Assembly (NCBI RefSeq): GCF_003337415.1
Contig: NZ_QPJT01000011.1
Span: forward strand, 103,453-167,452
Source of the DNA: Anaerobacterium chartisolvens
GTDB lineage: Bacteria > Bacillota > Clostridia > Acetivibrionales > DSM-27016
Reading direction: 5' to 3'
Length of the DNA: 64,000 nt
A program made the position numbers and the translations under genes. The stretch's first letter is position 1. Every line of letters begins with the position of its first letter. The notes beneath the pieces were generated by a model. That model saw nothing but the letters and a program-made list of their open reading frames with translations. It was not told where the DNA came from and searched no databases. This document shows positions 8,261 to 15,553 of the stretch, piece by piece.

Positions 8261-10111
8261 TTAATTCCGCCATTTTAGCAGAAGCGAGGAATTGACGATC
8301 ACGGCTACTGAACCGACGTTGTGTACCAAAGCGCCGACTACCGGATTTAAAATCCCGGTTATAGCCAGAGCAATGGCAATAAAATTCAACAGCATGGAGG
8401 CGGCGAGGTTTATTTTAATTGTCTGCATTGTCTTTTTTGCAAGCCGCAGGAGATGCGGTATTTGCTTGATATCGTCTCCTACCAGAACGATATCTGCTGC
8501 GTCAATGGCAATGTCGCTGCCATTGACGCCCATGGCAATGCCTACAAGAGCAGCCTTTAATGCAGGCGCATCATTAATGCCGTCTCCTACCATGCAGACG
8601 GAATCCCCCTTGCTGTGATATTCCCGGATTTTGTCCAGCTTATTCTCAGGCAGGCAATCCCACTGTACGTCGCCGATACCTGCCATTTCTGCAATATGAG
8701 AAGCGGCTGCTGCCGCATCCCCCGTAAGTAAAACGGTCTGGACTCCGGTCTTATGAATTGCTTCCACTGTTTTATCGGCATCGGGACGTATAGTGTCCGA
8801 CAAGGCTATCATTCCGCAGGCAATACCGTCCTTTGCAATATAAATTATGGTACAGCCGCTGGACTTAGCCTTTGCTGCTGTTTGGAGCAGCTCGGATGAA
8901 AGAGCAATGCCCTGCTCTTCCATAAGCGCCTTGTTTCCGACAAAAATCTTTTGCCCGGCAACCTTGGCTAAAACACCCCGTCCGGCTAACAGGCTGAATT
9001 GCTCCGGCTGTTCCGGAGCTCCGTGCTTCTGTCGGTAGTCTGAAACAATTGCTTTTCCAAGAGGATGCTCTGAGCGCAGCTCGGAGGATGCGGCCAGAGC
9101 GAGAAGAGATGAGCTGTCCAGTGTGGGATCAATACTATGTACCTGCGCCACTGTGAGTTTTCCGTAAGTGAGCGTACCTGTTTTATCAAAGGCTATGCGC
9201 TTCACCTGAGAAAGGCGTTCCAGTGCATCGCCCTCCCTAACCAGAATACCGAATTTTGTAGCGTTTCCGATACCGGCCATGATGGCTGTTGGGGTGGCAA
9301 GCACCAGCGCACAGGGGCAGAACACTACCAGAATGGTTACAGAACGGATGATCTCATCTGTTATGAGCCAGGTTATGATGGCAGCCAACAGTGCAATGAC
9401 AACAATCCACGTTGCCCAGCAGTCTGCAATTTTAACTATTTTGGCTTTTCCGGCATCGGCGGACTCTACAAGGCGAATCATACGTTGCAGAGAGCTGTCT
9501 TCTCCCACCTTCTGTGCAACCATGTCAAAAGTGCCAAATTGGTTTACAGTTCCGCTGAATACTTCATCACCCTCACTCTTATCCGCTGGAATAGATTCTC
9601 CCGTCATGACGGACTGGTCTATGGAGGTCTGCCCTTTAAGGATTATTCCGTCCACGGCGACAGTCTCTCCCGCAAGTACACGCAGAACATCTCCGATTTT
9701 TACCTGCCCGGCGGGAACTATATCTTCCTTTCCATCCTTTACAACACGGGCGGTGGCGGGTGTCAGATGAACCAGCCTTTCAATTCCTGCGCGGGCCTTA
9801 GCCACGGTGCGTTCCTCCAGATAAGCTCCGAGAGCCATGATAAATGCCACCTCGCCTGCCGCAAAGGTTTCTCCTATAAAAATAGCTGCAATTAGTGCAA
9901 TAGATACCAGAACGTCTGCCTTGATATCAAACTCTGTGACTATTCCTGCAACGGCTCCTTTAACTATCGGGATGCCGCAGAGCAGGATTGCTATCCATGC
10001 CGCGTCGATGGGGAGATTACCAATATTAAAAAAGCTGATAATGAGCGCGGGAACGGAGAGTATCAGGAAAAGTACTGTCCTTTTTTCTTCATTTTTTAAA
10101 AATGTAATCAA
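8261..10111 (-). CDS. CPx-type (P1B) heavy-metal-exporting ATPase
   Basis: 616 aa from a TTG start at 10111 with GAAAGGAG 9 bases upstream. A longer reading to 10183 would run through the promoter and operators and is rejected. The actuator motif TGES, the membrane CPC (VVFCPCAL), the phosphorylation site DKTGTLT, the SEHPLGKAI motif and the GDGINDAPAL hinge are all present. There is no N-terminal heavy-metal-associated domain. The last membrane segment reads HNVGSVAVIVNSS, not the MxxSS pattern of typical Cu(I) pumps, so the metal is uncertain. It lies beside a csoR-like gene whose presumed operators overlap its promoter, so it is probably derepressed by metal. Confidence 0.9.
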   Translation of the reverse strand: MITFLKNEEKRTVLFLILSVPALIISFFNIGNLPIDAAWIAILLCGIPIVKGAVAGIVTEFDIKADVLVSIALIAAIFIGETFAAGEVAFIMALGAYLEERTVAKARAGIERLVHLTPATARVVKDGKEDIVPAGQVKIGDVLRVLAGETVAVDGIILKGQTSIDQSVMTGESIPADKSEGDEVFSGTVNQFGTFDMVAQKVGEDSSLQRMIRLVESADAGKAKIVKIADCWATWIVVIALLAAIITWLITDEIIRSVTILVVFCPCALVLATPTAIMAGIGNATKFGILVREGDALERLSQVKRIAFDKTGTLTYGKLTVAQVHSIDPTLDSSSLLALAASSELRSEHPLGKAIVSDYRQKHGAPEQPEQFSLLAGRGVLAKVAGQKIFVGNKALMEEQGIALSSELLQTAAKAKSSGCTIIYIAKDGIACGMIALSDTIRPDADKTVEAIHKTGVQTVLLTGDAAAAASHIAEMAGIGDVQWDCLPENKLDKIREYHSKGDSVCMVGDGINDAPALKAALVGIAMGVNGSDIAIDAADIVLVGDDIKQIPHLLRLAKKTMQTIKINLAASMLLNFIAIALAITGILNPVVGALVHNVGSVAVIVNSSLLLKWRN

Positions 10112-10128
10112 GCAGTGCAACTCCTTTC

Positions 10129-10180
10129 TATACCCATGGGGGTATACGTATATTGTACCCCCATGGGTATCCCATGTCAA
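10129..10180 (-). promoter_or_regulatory. promoter and two CsoR-type operators of the ATPase gene
   Basis: On the minus strand, -35 TTGACA (10175-10180), a 17-bp spacer and -10 TACAAT (10152-10157) form a near-consensus sigma-A promoter. One operator, TACCC-CCAT-GGGTA (10156-10169), fills the spacer. A second, TATACCC-ATGG-GGGTATA (10129-10146), covers the transcription start. The sites are 25 bp apart centre to centre. The sequences match known CsoR-type GC-rich palindromes with TATACCC-type arms. Confidence 0.85.
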
Positions 10181-10183
10181 CAA

Positions 10184-10216
10184 AAAGACAGCCGCTTCTT
10201 TACTAAACGGCTGTCT
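10184..10216 (-). terminator. terminator of the csoR-like gene
   Basis: Arms AAGACAGCCG (10184-10193) and CGGCTGTCTT (10207-10216) are perfect. On the minus strand a run of five Ts follows. It abuts the -35 element of the ATPase promoter, so the two genes are separate transcription units. Confidence 0.75.
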
Positions 10217-10239
10217 TAATCCATAACATTTTAAATTTT

Positions 10240-10515
10240 CTATGACATTCTTGAAAAATGCTCTACTGCCTTGGCAAAATCCTCAATGGTTTTGTCTGCA
10301 TCGCCATGCTCAATCCCTTCACGGACACAGTGGGTTAGGTGACCCTCTAAAACAACCTGCCCAACCTTGTGCAGGGCACTTTTAGCAGCGTTTATTTGAA
10401 TGAGGACATCTTCACAGGGAACGTCTTCGTCCACCATCTTGTCTATGGCCTTGATTTGTCCCATGACTTTATTGAGCCGCCTGTGCAGGTTATCGCAATC
10501 CATGCATTTGCGCAT
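10240..10515 (-). CDS. csoR: CsoR/FrmR-family metal-sensing repressor
   Basis: 91 aa from the ATG at 10515 with AAAGGAGG nearby. A longer frame to 10554 would cross the operator. It is the all-helical DUF156 family. The copper-type C-H-C ligand set is visible: Cys in VPCEDV and His and Cys in LEGHLTHC, rather than the H-C-H-H set of RcnR. An N-terminal MRKCMDCDN also carries two cysteines. It should bind the TATACCC palindromes as a tetramer and release on binding Cu(I). Its own promoter has the same operator, implying autoregulation. Confidence 0.88.
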   Translation of the reverse strand: MRKCMDCDNLHRRLNKVMGQIKAIDKMVDEDVPCEDVLIQINAAKSALHKVGQVVLEGHLTHCVREGIEHGDADKTIEDFAKAVEHFSRMS

Positions 10516-10529
10516 AATCCCACCTCCTT

Positions 10530-10581
10530 TATACCCATAGGGGTATAAAAACACTATACCATTTTTAAGCTATACCGTCAA
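10530..10581 (-). promoter_or_regulatory. promoter and operator of the csoR-like gene
   Basis: On the minus strand, -35 TTGACG (10576-10581), a 17-bp spacer and -10 TATAGT (10553-10558). The palindrome TATACCC-ATAG-GGGTATA (10530-10547) lies between the -10 and the ribosome binding site. It differs from the ATPase start-site operator only in the centre. Confidence 0.85.
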
Positions 10582-10646
10582 CAACCGAATGTTTTTCCTA
10601 TGCTGCTGCCTAAGTGTTTAAATTTTCCTTTTTTTAGCAGGGACAG

Positions 10647-11081
10647 TCACGCAGGCTGTTTTGGCTTTACCCTTATTTGAATCAGCCTCACTACATCCTC
10701 CAGAATCTCATGCTCTGTAACATTTATCATCATCCAGCGGCCTCCGGCAGAAAAAGGGGTGCCTTTGTACAGGTCTTGGGTGTATTTGCTAAAGGAAGGA
10801 AGCAACAGCTCGGCTTGGGAGCTTTCTTTACTGCCAACCACTATAAGAGCAATAAAAAAACCGTCCATAGGGTAAAGCGTACATAAGGATTTCCCGCTTT
10901 TTTGGTATTTTACATTCCAGCCGGGCTGCATTGAGCAACGGCTATAAGATAATTTGGGCTGAATACCATAAGTGCTTTTTAAAAAGGTATTTAAATTCTC
11001 CCATAATCCGCTGCCTACATATTTTTCGATATCATTCAAGGCAGGAGGATTGTTTTGATCATAGAGTATATTCCATTTCAT
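10647..11081 (-). CDS. DUF3788-like protein
   Basis: 144 aa from the ATG at 11081, with GGAGGTG 9 bases upstream. A GTG at 11093 lies inside that site. The protein has no signal peptide or membrane segment. WNVKYQKSGKSLCTLYPMDGFF and the pattern of aromatic residues fit the DUF3788 family of small cytosolic proteins of unknown function (family assignment from recall, moderate certainty). It sits between csoR and an ArsR gene on the same strand but with gaps and no clear operon link. Confidence 0.6.
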   Translation of the reverse strand: MKWNILYDQNNPPALNDIEKYVGSGLWENLNTFLKSTYGIQPKLSYSRCSMQPGWNVKYQKSGKSLCTLYPMDGFFIALIVVGSKESSQAELLLPSFSKYTQDLYKGTPFSAGGRWMMINVTEHEILEDVVRLIQIRVKPKQPA

Positions 11082-11147
11082 ATAAAGTTTCACCTCCGTA
11101 AAAAAAGCTTTTGCCGGCTATTAATTTGCTTTAAGCAGCCTTGGCAG

Positions 11148-11513
11148 TTATTTTTCTGAAATATGAAGGAGGCCCTGATCAAACATGCGCTTGACATGCT
11201 CGTCATCAAGAGAGTAATATACAACCTTGCCGTCCTTCCTGAATTTAACGAGCCTTGCCTGCTTTAAAACCCTAAGCTGGTGAGAGATGGCAGACTGAGT
11301 CATGTTAAGAAGAACCGCTATGTCACATACGCACATTTCTGAAGCAAATAATGCATAAAGAATCTTTATTCTGGTGGTGTCGCCAAATGCTTTAAAAAGC
11401 TCTGCCAAATCATAAAGCGTCTCTTCAGGAGGAATATTTTCTCTAACCTTGTCCACTATGTCATTATGGATTGAAGTACAATCACATTTTATAGCTTCTT
11501 GAGTATCATGCAT
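11148..11513 (-). CDS. ArsR/SmtB-family metal sensor, CadC-like
   Basis: 121 aa with a winged helix. The alpha-3 motif MCVCD together with an N-terminal CDC resembles the Cys4 cadmium/lead site of CadC. The C-terminal DEH...H followed by SE resembles the alpha-5 zinc site of CzrA/SmtB. Both sites look complete, so it probably represses in the apo form and responds to Cd, Pb or Zn. The start has GGAGG 8 bases upstream. No metal-exporter gene is directly linked: the DUF3788 gene follows, and the MATE gene is divergent and seems to carry a different operator. Confidence 0.87.
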   Translation of the reverse strand: MHDTQEAIKCDCTSIHNDIVDKVRENIPPEETLYDLAELFKAFGDTTRIKILYALFASEMCVCDIAVLLNMTQSAISHQLRVLKQARLVKFRKDGKVVYYSLDDEHVKRMFDQGLLHISEK

Positions 11514-11539
11514 TCAATTATCCTCCACAACACATTCAT

Positions 11540-11582
11540 ATATTTAAAGAAATATTATATTCTTCAGTTATATAAATGTCAA
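11540..11582 (-). promoter_or_regulatory. promoter of the ArsR gene with possible autoregulatory palindrome
   Basis: On the minus strand, -35 TTGACA (11577-11582), a 17-bp spacer and -10 TATAAT (11554-11559). The palindrome ATATTT-AAAG-AAATAT (11540-11555) overlaps the -10 and the start and is a plausible ArsR-type site. Confidence 0.6.
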
Positions 11583-11638
11583 TATATATGTGAACAGAAT
11601 GCTAAAATACCATGAATTGTAATTTATATATATAATTC

Positions 11639-11693
11639 TTGACAAAAGAAAAAAGTAGAGTTAATATAGCATTGTTATATAACAGTGTTATAT
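11639..11693 (+). promoter_or_regulatory. MATE promoter with TetR-type palindrome
   Basis: -35 TTGACA (11639-11644), a 17-bp spacer and -10 TAATAT (11662-11667). The perfect 17-bp palindrome ATATAACAGTGTTATAT lies at 11677-11693 over the predicted start and overlaps the 12-bp palindrome TGTTATATAACA (11673-11684). The 17-mer occurs again, identical, at 49130-49146 in the promoter of a TetR gene. Confidence 0.75.
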
Positions 11694-11762
11694 TTTAATT
11701 TAAAAGTTAGATTTGTTTAACTTTGGCTTGTAATTTTAATTTTATAGAGAGGGGATTTTTGA

Positions 11763-13169
11763 ATGAATGATGCATTAGTTGATGAAAAGGAAAAGCAAAA
11801 GCATTTTATATTAAATGGGAATCTATGGAGAGTCATGGCTAATTTATCCTGGCCGGCGATTGTAGCAATGGTTTTGTATGGTATGAACTCTGTGCTTGAC
11901 GCATTCTTTGTGGGACGGTTTGTGGGTGAGGATGCTCTTGCGGGTGTTTCGGTGGCTTACCCGCTGTCTCAAATTAGTGTTGCTTTTGGCTCGTTAATCG
12001 GAGTGGGTGCAGGCTCTGCCTTAAGCATTGCCATAGGAGCAAAGGACAAAAGGACTCAGGAGCGGCTGCTGGGTAATGTTAATTTACTATCCTTTATAGT
12101 AACTGTAATCTATATGCTTTTGGGACTGTTGTTTTCTAAAGAGCTGATTGCCATGATGGGCGGAAAGGACGAGGCTCTGGTGATGGGAGACCAGTACTTC
12201 CGCATTACCATTTATGGTGCGTTCTTTTGGGTTTACGGACTTGCGGGAAACATGATTATACGTGCCGAAGGCAGGATGAAAACCGCAGCTGTTATGATGG
12301 GTATAGGACTTGCAGTCGATGCAGTATTCAAATATCTGTTTGTCGTTGTATTTCAGTGGGGCATTGAGGGTGCGGCATGGGCAACTAATATTGGTATGCT
12401 GGTTTATACGCTTGTAAGCTGGATTTATTTTGGAAAGGGTTGGGCAACCTTTCATTCAAGGCTTGTCTCCGTCAGATGGGATAAAGCAATCGGCACCTCG
12501 ATGCTGAGGCTGGGCATGTCGTCACTGATTATGAGTGTTATGAGCTTGGTACAGGCGGTATTTGTATTTAACGCACTGTCCAAATATGGCACGACAGCCG
12601 ATGTGGCTTTTTACGGTGTGGTGTATAGGATATTCACTTTTCTGATGACACCTATTTTTGGACTGATGCGCGCCTTGCAGCCGGTGATTGGAATCAACTA
12701 TGGTGCACAGAGATACCAGCGCGTTATAAGCTCCTATAAAATATTTGCTGTGACTGCTATGGTGCTGACACTGCCCTTCTGGATTTTATCAATAGCAGCA
12801 CCCGGAGCGGTTCTGGGGCTGATAATGAAGGATGCGGTGTTTGCCGGCGCGGAGCTTATGTATTTTAGAGTTTACATGGCGATTTTGCCTGTGTTGTCAT
12901 TTATATTCATGGCTATGACGTTGTTCCCATCTGTTGACAAGGGCAAACCCGCAGCCGTGATTGGTATTGCCCGTCAGTTAGTTTTTTATGTCCCCGTTAT
13001 GCTTTTATTGCCCAAGACAATTGGTGTTAAAGGGATTTATTACGGCTCATTTGCTATTGACGCTGTAATAGTTATCTGGACGATGTTTATGGTGCGTAAG
13101 GAGTTTTCTCTGCTGCGGCAAAAATCGCAATCAGCGCCTATGGGTACCATGGTAAAAATGCAGTCGTGA
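11763..13169 (+). CDS. MATE-family efflux transporter
   Basis: 468 aa with about 12 hydrophobic segments in two homologous halves. The N-terminal WPAIVAMVLYGMNSVLDAFFVGRFVGEDALAGVS region is typical of DinF/NorM-like MATE proteins. It should exchange Na+ or H+ for cationic drugs or dyes across the membrane. The start ATG has GAGAGGGG upstream. The promoter carries the TetR-type palindrome described at 11677, so expression is probably induced by a ligand of a TetR repressor rather than by the neighbouring ArsR. Confidence 0.9.
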   Translation: MNDALVDEKEKQKHFILNGNLWRVMANLSWPAIVAMVLYGMNSVLDAFFVGRFVGEDALAGVSVAYPLSQISVAFGSLIGVGAGSALSIAIGAKDKRTQERLLGNVNLLSFIVTVIYMLLGLLFSKELIAMMGGKDEALVMGDQYFRITIYGAFFWVYGLAGNMIIRAEGRMKTAAVMMGIGLAVDAVFKYLFVVVFQWGIEGAAWATNIGMLVYTLVSWIYFGKGWATFHSRLVSVRWDKAIGTSMLRLGMSSLIMSVMSLVQAVFVFNALSKYGTTADVAFYGVVYRIFTFLMTPIFGLMRALQPVIGINYGAQRYQRVISSYKIFAVTAMVLTLPFWILSIAAPGAVLGLIMKDAVFAGAELMYFRVYMAILPVLSFIFMAMTLFPSVDKGKPAAVIGIARQLVFYVPVMLLLPKTIGVKGIYYGSFAIDAVIVIWTMFMVRKEFSLLRQKSQSAPMGTMVKMQS

Positions 13170-13241
13170 TGCCATCAGCGCTGCCCGGTTATAATAAGTG
13201 GCTGTACTGCTTGCGAAGGTTGCATTATTTAGAAAGGGAGT

Positions 13242-13334
13242 AAAAAGGGGGATATGGAAACGGAGTATTATAGGACGGCTGAACAGGCGAAGAGTTACGG
13301 ATTGATTGATGAGATACTGTCATTCTGCAGGTGA
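13242..13334 (+). pseudogene. fragment of ClpP C-terminus
   Basis: A short open frame (ATG 13254 to TGA 13334) translates to a 26-residue tail containing RTAEQAKSYGLIDEIL. This matches the conserved end of ClpP (usually SAEEAKEYGLIDEV), and the upstream in-frame DMETEYY matches the residues normally before it. The catalytic Ser and His regions are missing, so this is a degraded remnant. It has a GGGGG upstream by chance and may still be translated as a micropeptide. Confidence 0.55.
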
Positions 13335-13376
13335 CACTTCATATAAGTATTGCCAAGCCGATTCTTGCCTTATAGC

Positions 13377-13423
13377 AAACCGACACAGGGCAGCCTCTGA
13401 TTGCAGCTGTCCTGTGTCGGTTT
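13377..13423. terminator. strong hairpin between MATE and the prenyltransferase-like gene
   Basis: Arms AAACCGACACAGG and CCTGTGTCGGTTT are perfect, with further GCAGC/GCTG pairing inside. It can end transcripts from either side; U-runs are short. Confidence 0.6.
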
Positions 13424-13473
13424 GAGCCGGGAGATGAAGCTGATTAGCTGTTTGATAGTCATTGTAACAGAGG

Positions 13474-14313
13474 TCACCTGCTCCTGCCAAGGTTTTTAAT
13501 GATTTCGTGATAACGCATGGTTGCCAGTGCACTTGGCTTGCCCTTTTTGCAGAAGGAAAGCTTCGCCAGCTTTGGAACAACGCGCTCAACGACAACCTGC
13601 CCATCGGCCATTTTGGACTCTAATGCTTCCAACGCTTCCAAAAACCGTTCATCCTCCTTTGCCCGGTTATAAAACGACAAGACATATACGTAAACAAAAA
13701 GGTTGTAGTTGCGAAAAGGGTATTCGACCTGCATAAACAATGTTCCGATGCCATAGTGGCATGGGCCTAAGGGCTTTTTGATCGTCCAGTGCTCCAGTAA
13801 AAAATCTACAGCCCTGTCAAGCGACGGCTCACTATTGAAGTAATTGCTGAAGCGGAATGCATTAAGAGCATTAAGAGTGGGAAGGGGGTTTGAAAGCTCT
13901 GTTTCCGGACCACGCCCAAAGCTGAACTTGTTACAGCGCCAGCCTCCGTCGGTATGCTGTATACCCAAAAGATGGTCAAAGGTTTTTTGAAGCCGGACAT
14001 CTGAGGCATATCCCATGCGGCACAGCACCTCGGCAGCGTGAACGGTATGGCACGGGTAAATGGCACCTTGAGGTGACAGCTTGAAACGCCCGTCTTCGCG
14101 CCAAGTGCTGAAAATCAATTCGGCAGCTTCCTGAAGCAATGGGCAGGTAGATTCCATCCCCAATTCCAAGAGCAAAAGGATGCTCTCCAACGTAGAGAAC
14201 GGAGCTCCTTTCAGCAGGCGCTTATCCGGGGTAGTCCAGAGATCGCCTCCATTATCATATCTATGTGACAATATTGCTTCAACATCCGATAAATATTGCT
14301 TGTCTACACCCAT
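13474..14313 (-). CDS. prenyltransferase/squalene-cyclase-like alpha-alpha toroid protein
   Basis: 279 aa from the ATG at 14313, with ATATGGAG upstream. Repeats of the type TDGGW (QHTDGGWRCNKFSFG about 125-140) and regularly spaced helices (LNALNAFRFSNY; AVDFLLEHW) suggest an alpha-alpha toroid as in terpenoid cyclase/prenyltransferase-fold proteins. The DxDD or QW motifs of true cyclases are not visible, so the catalytic role is doubtful. Many Clostridia carry such single-domain proteins annotated as prenyltransferase without known function. It is followed by a long hairpin. Confidence 0.6.
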   Translation of the reverse strand: MGVDKQYLSDVEAILSHRYDNGGDLWTTPDKRLLKGAPFSTLESILLLLELGMESTCPLLQEAAELIFSTWREDGRFKLSPQGAIYPCHTVHAAEVLCRMGYASDVRLQKTFDHLLGIQHTDGGWRCNKFSFGRGPETELSNPLPTLNALNAFRFSNYFNSEPSLDRAVDFLLEHWTIKKPLGPCHYGIGTLFMQVEYPFRNYNLFVYVYVLSFYNRAKEDERFLEALEALESKMADGQVVVERVVPKLAKLSFCKKGKPSALATMRYHEIIKNLGRSR

Positions 14314-14412
14314 TATTTTATACTCCATATCCATAATGTGTACTTGTATTTTAGCTTATTTTAACATATATAATCGGAATATTTAAGAGTTTTATTATGA
14401 ATATATGCCGAA

Positions 14413-14736
14413 TTACTCCAAATCCTGAATATTCATTTTATCAAGCTCTTTCTTTCGCTTCAATTTTTCACGGCAGGCGAAATAGATTACGATAAGAATT
14501 ACCGTGGGAATATTGGATATAAACAATGTGAAGGCAATTAGCTGAAGAACCTCGTGGCCTGTCATCCCATTGTAAGCTATAAAGCCTAAAACTATAACAA
14601 GAGAGAAGCAAAAGCTGATTATCGGCAGCATAAGCCCTAGCCATTTATTGTTTTTCCTTGAGAGAAAAACTTGAAGGCAGATGCCTCCGCCAATGATAAA
14701 CAGTAAAAAAATCAGTACAATAAAAGTCCGCTGCAC
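14413..14736 (-). CDS. small membrane protein, function unknown
   Basis: 107 aa from a GTG start preceded by AAGGGGG. Three hydrophobic segments (about residues 4-24, 34-54 and 66-90) end in a basic, then acidic, cytoplasmic tail. The start lies just past the stop of the DUF2089 gene, so the two are translationally linked. The pairing of a DUF2089 DNA-binding protein with a small membrane protein suggests a signalling or regulated membrane function; nothing more specific is visible. Confidence 0.7.
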   Translation of the reverse strand: MQRTFIVLIFLLFIIGGGICLQVFLSRKNNKWLGLMLPIISFCFSLVIVLGFIAYNGMTGHEVLQLIAFTLFISNIPTVILIVIYFACREKLKRKKELDKMNIQDLE

Positions 14737-14739
14737 CTG

Positions 14740-15039
14740 TTAGCCCCCTTTTTTAAGCTTTTTATACTCGGAAATCAATATCTTGGCAGTGTCAAAATCA
14801 ATTTTTTCGTTTATAGCCATCCTCTTTATAAGGGCAATATAAGGCTCACTAGAAGTGTCCTCGCTGATTTGTATTTTTTGTATGAGTCTGTCAAGCTTAA
14901 GCCTTACTGTCGGATAGGTAACGCTGTATTGCCTGGCAATTTCTTTTAACGAGCCTGAGGCCATAATAAAATTTTTCATGAAGGAAACATCTTCATCATC
15001 AAGGCCTAGCATCCATTCAGGAACAACTTCTATTGACAT
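14740..15039 (-). CDS. DUF2089-family putative DNA-binding protein
   Basis: 99 aa from the ATG at 15039 (AGGTAGG 6 bases upstream; a TTG at 15045 is the alternative). PEWMLGLDDEDVSFMKNF and ASGSLKEIARQYSVTYPTVRLKLDRLI match DUF2089, whose core is a sigma-like helix-turn-helix. It probably regulates itself and the membrane protein gene downstream. The zinc-ribbon found at the N-terminus of longer members is absent. Confidence 0.8.
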   Translation of the reverse strand: MSIEVVPEWMLGLDDEDVSFMKNFIMASGSLKEIARQYSVTYPTVRLKLDRLIQKIQISEDTSSEPYIALIKRMAINEKIDFDTAKILISEYKKLKKGG

Positions 15040-15069
15040 AGGCAACCTACCTTTTTTTTAATATTATTT

Positions 15070-15098
15070 AGTATAAACTATAATAATATTAAAGTCAA
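15070..15098 (-). promoter_or_regulatory. promoter of the DUF2089 pair
   Basis: On the minus strand, -35 TTGACT (15093-15098), a 17-bp spacer and -10 TATACT (15070-15075), about 30 bases before the start codon. Confidence 0.65.
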
Positions 15099-15302
15099 TA
15101 TAAAGTATTATATTTATAAATATTAAAATACACCTGCCATTATATAATTAACGCTATATTAAGATTGGTTAAATGTTGTAAAGGTACGGATAAAAATGTA
15201 GAATAATAATATTGATAAAATATGGCCAGACGGTATGGAATGAATGGTTCTAAGGCTTTTTAAAGCGGGCATGGAGGCGTTGGGCCGCAAGATATGTTAT
15301 TA

Positions 15303-15508
15303 TATATAGGATGCAATAAAGATTTTACAAACATGGAGGATATAATTGCTTACAGAAATTTTTAACTACAACGAAAAGACGCCTTGCGGGGAAATGTCTC
15401 ACGGGTATGTCATCAGGCGTTTTTCTTAGATGTATTCCTTACGGGTGAAAAAAATTTCTTCCATCAAACTATATCCTCCATGTAAAATCTTTATTCCTAA
15501 ATATATAG
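15303..15508 (+). mobile_element. MITE-like inverted-repeat element, copy 1
   Basis: About 205 bp with long imperfect terminal inverted repeats of ~55 bp. Both ends carry the core ATAAAGATTTTACA, then ATGGAGGATATA, then AGAAATTTTT, and both start or end in TATATA. The centre forms a hairpin with AAAAGACGCCT and AGGCGTTTTTCTT. There is no coding capacity. Near-identical copies lie at 19092, 25833 and, inverted, 45265. It fills most of the 500-bp spacer before the RPP-NYN gene. Confidence 0.85.
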
Positions 15509-15553
15509 CGATAAAATAAACAGCATACAAATAAGAGGGATTTGAAACGGATT

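Noticed and set aside
9137..9895. 252-codon frame on the plus strand inside the ATPase gene
   Set aside because: It is a shadow in a strongly coding P-type ATPase region, with no ribosome site and no sensible product.
8261..10183. Longer ATPase reading to 10183
   Set aside because: The added 24 codons would span the -10/-35 promoter and both CsoR-type operators; a TTG with a good ribosome site lies at 10111.
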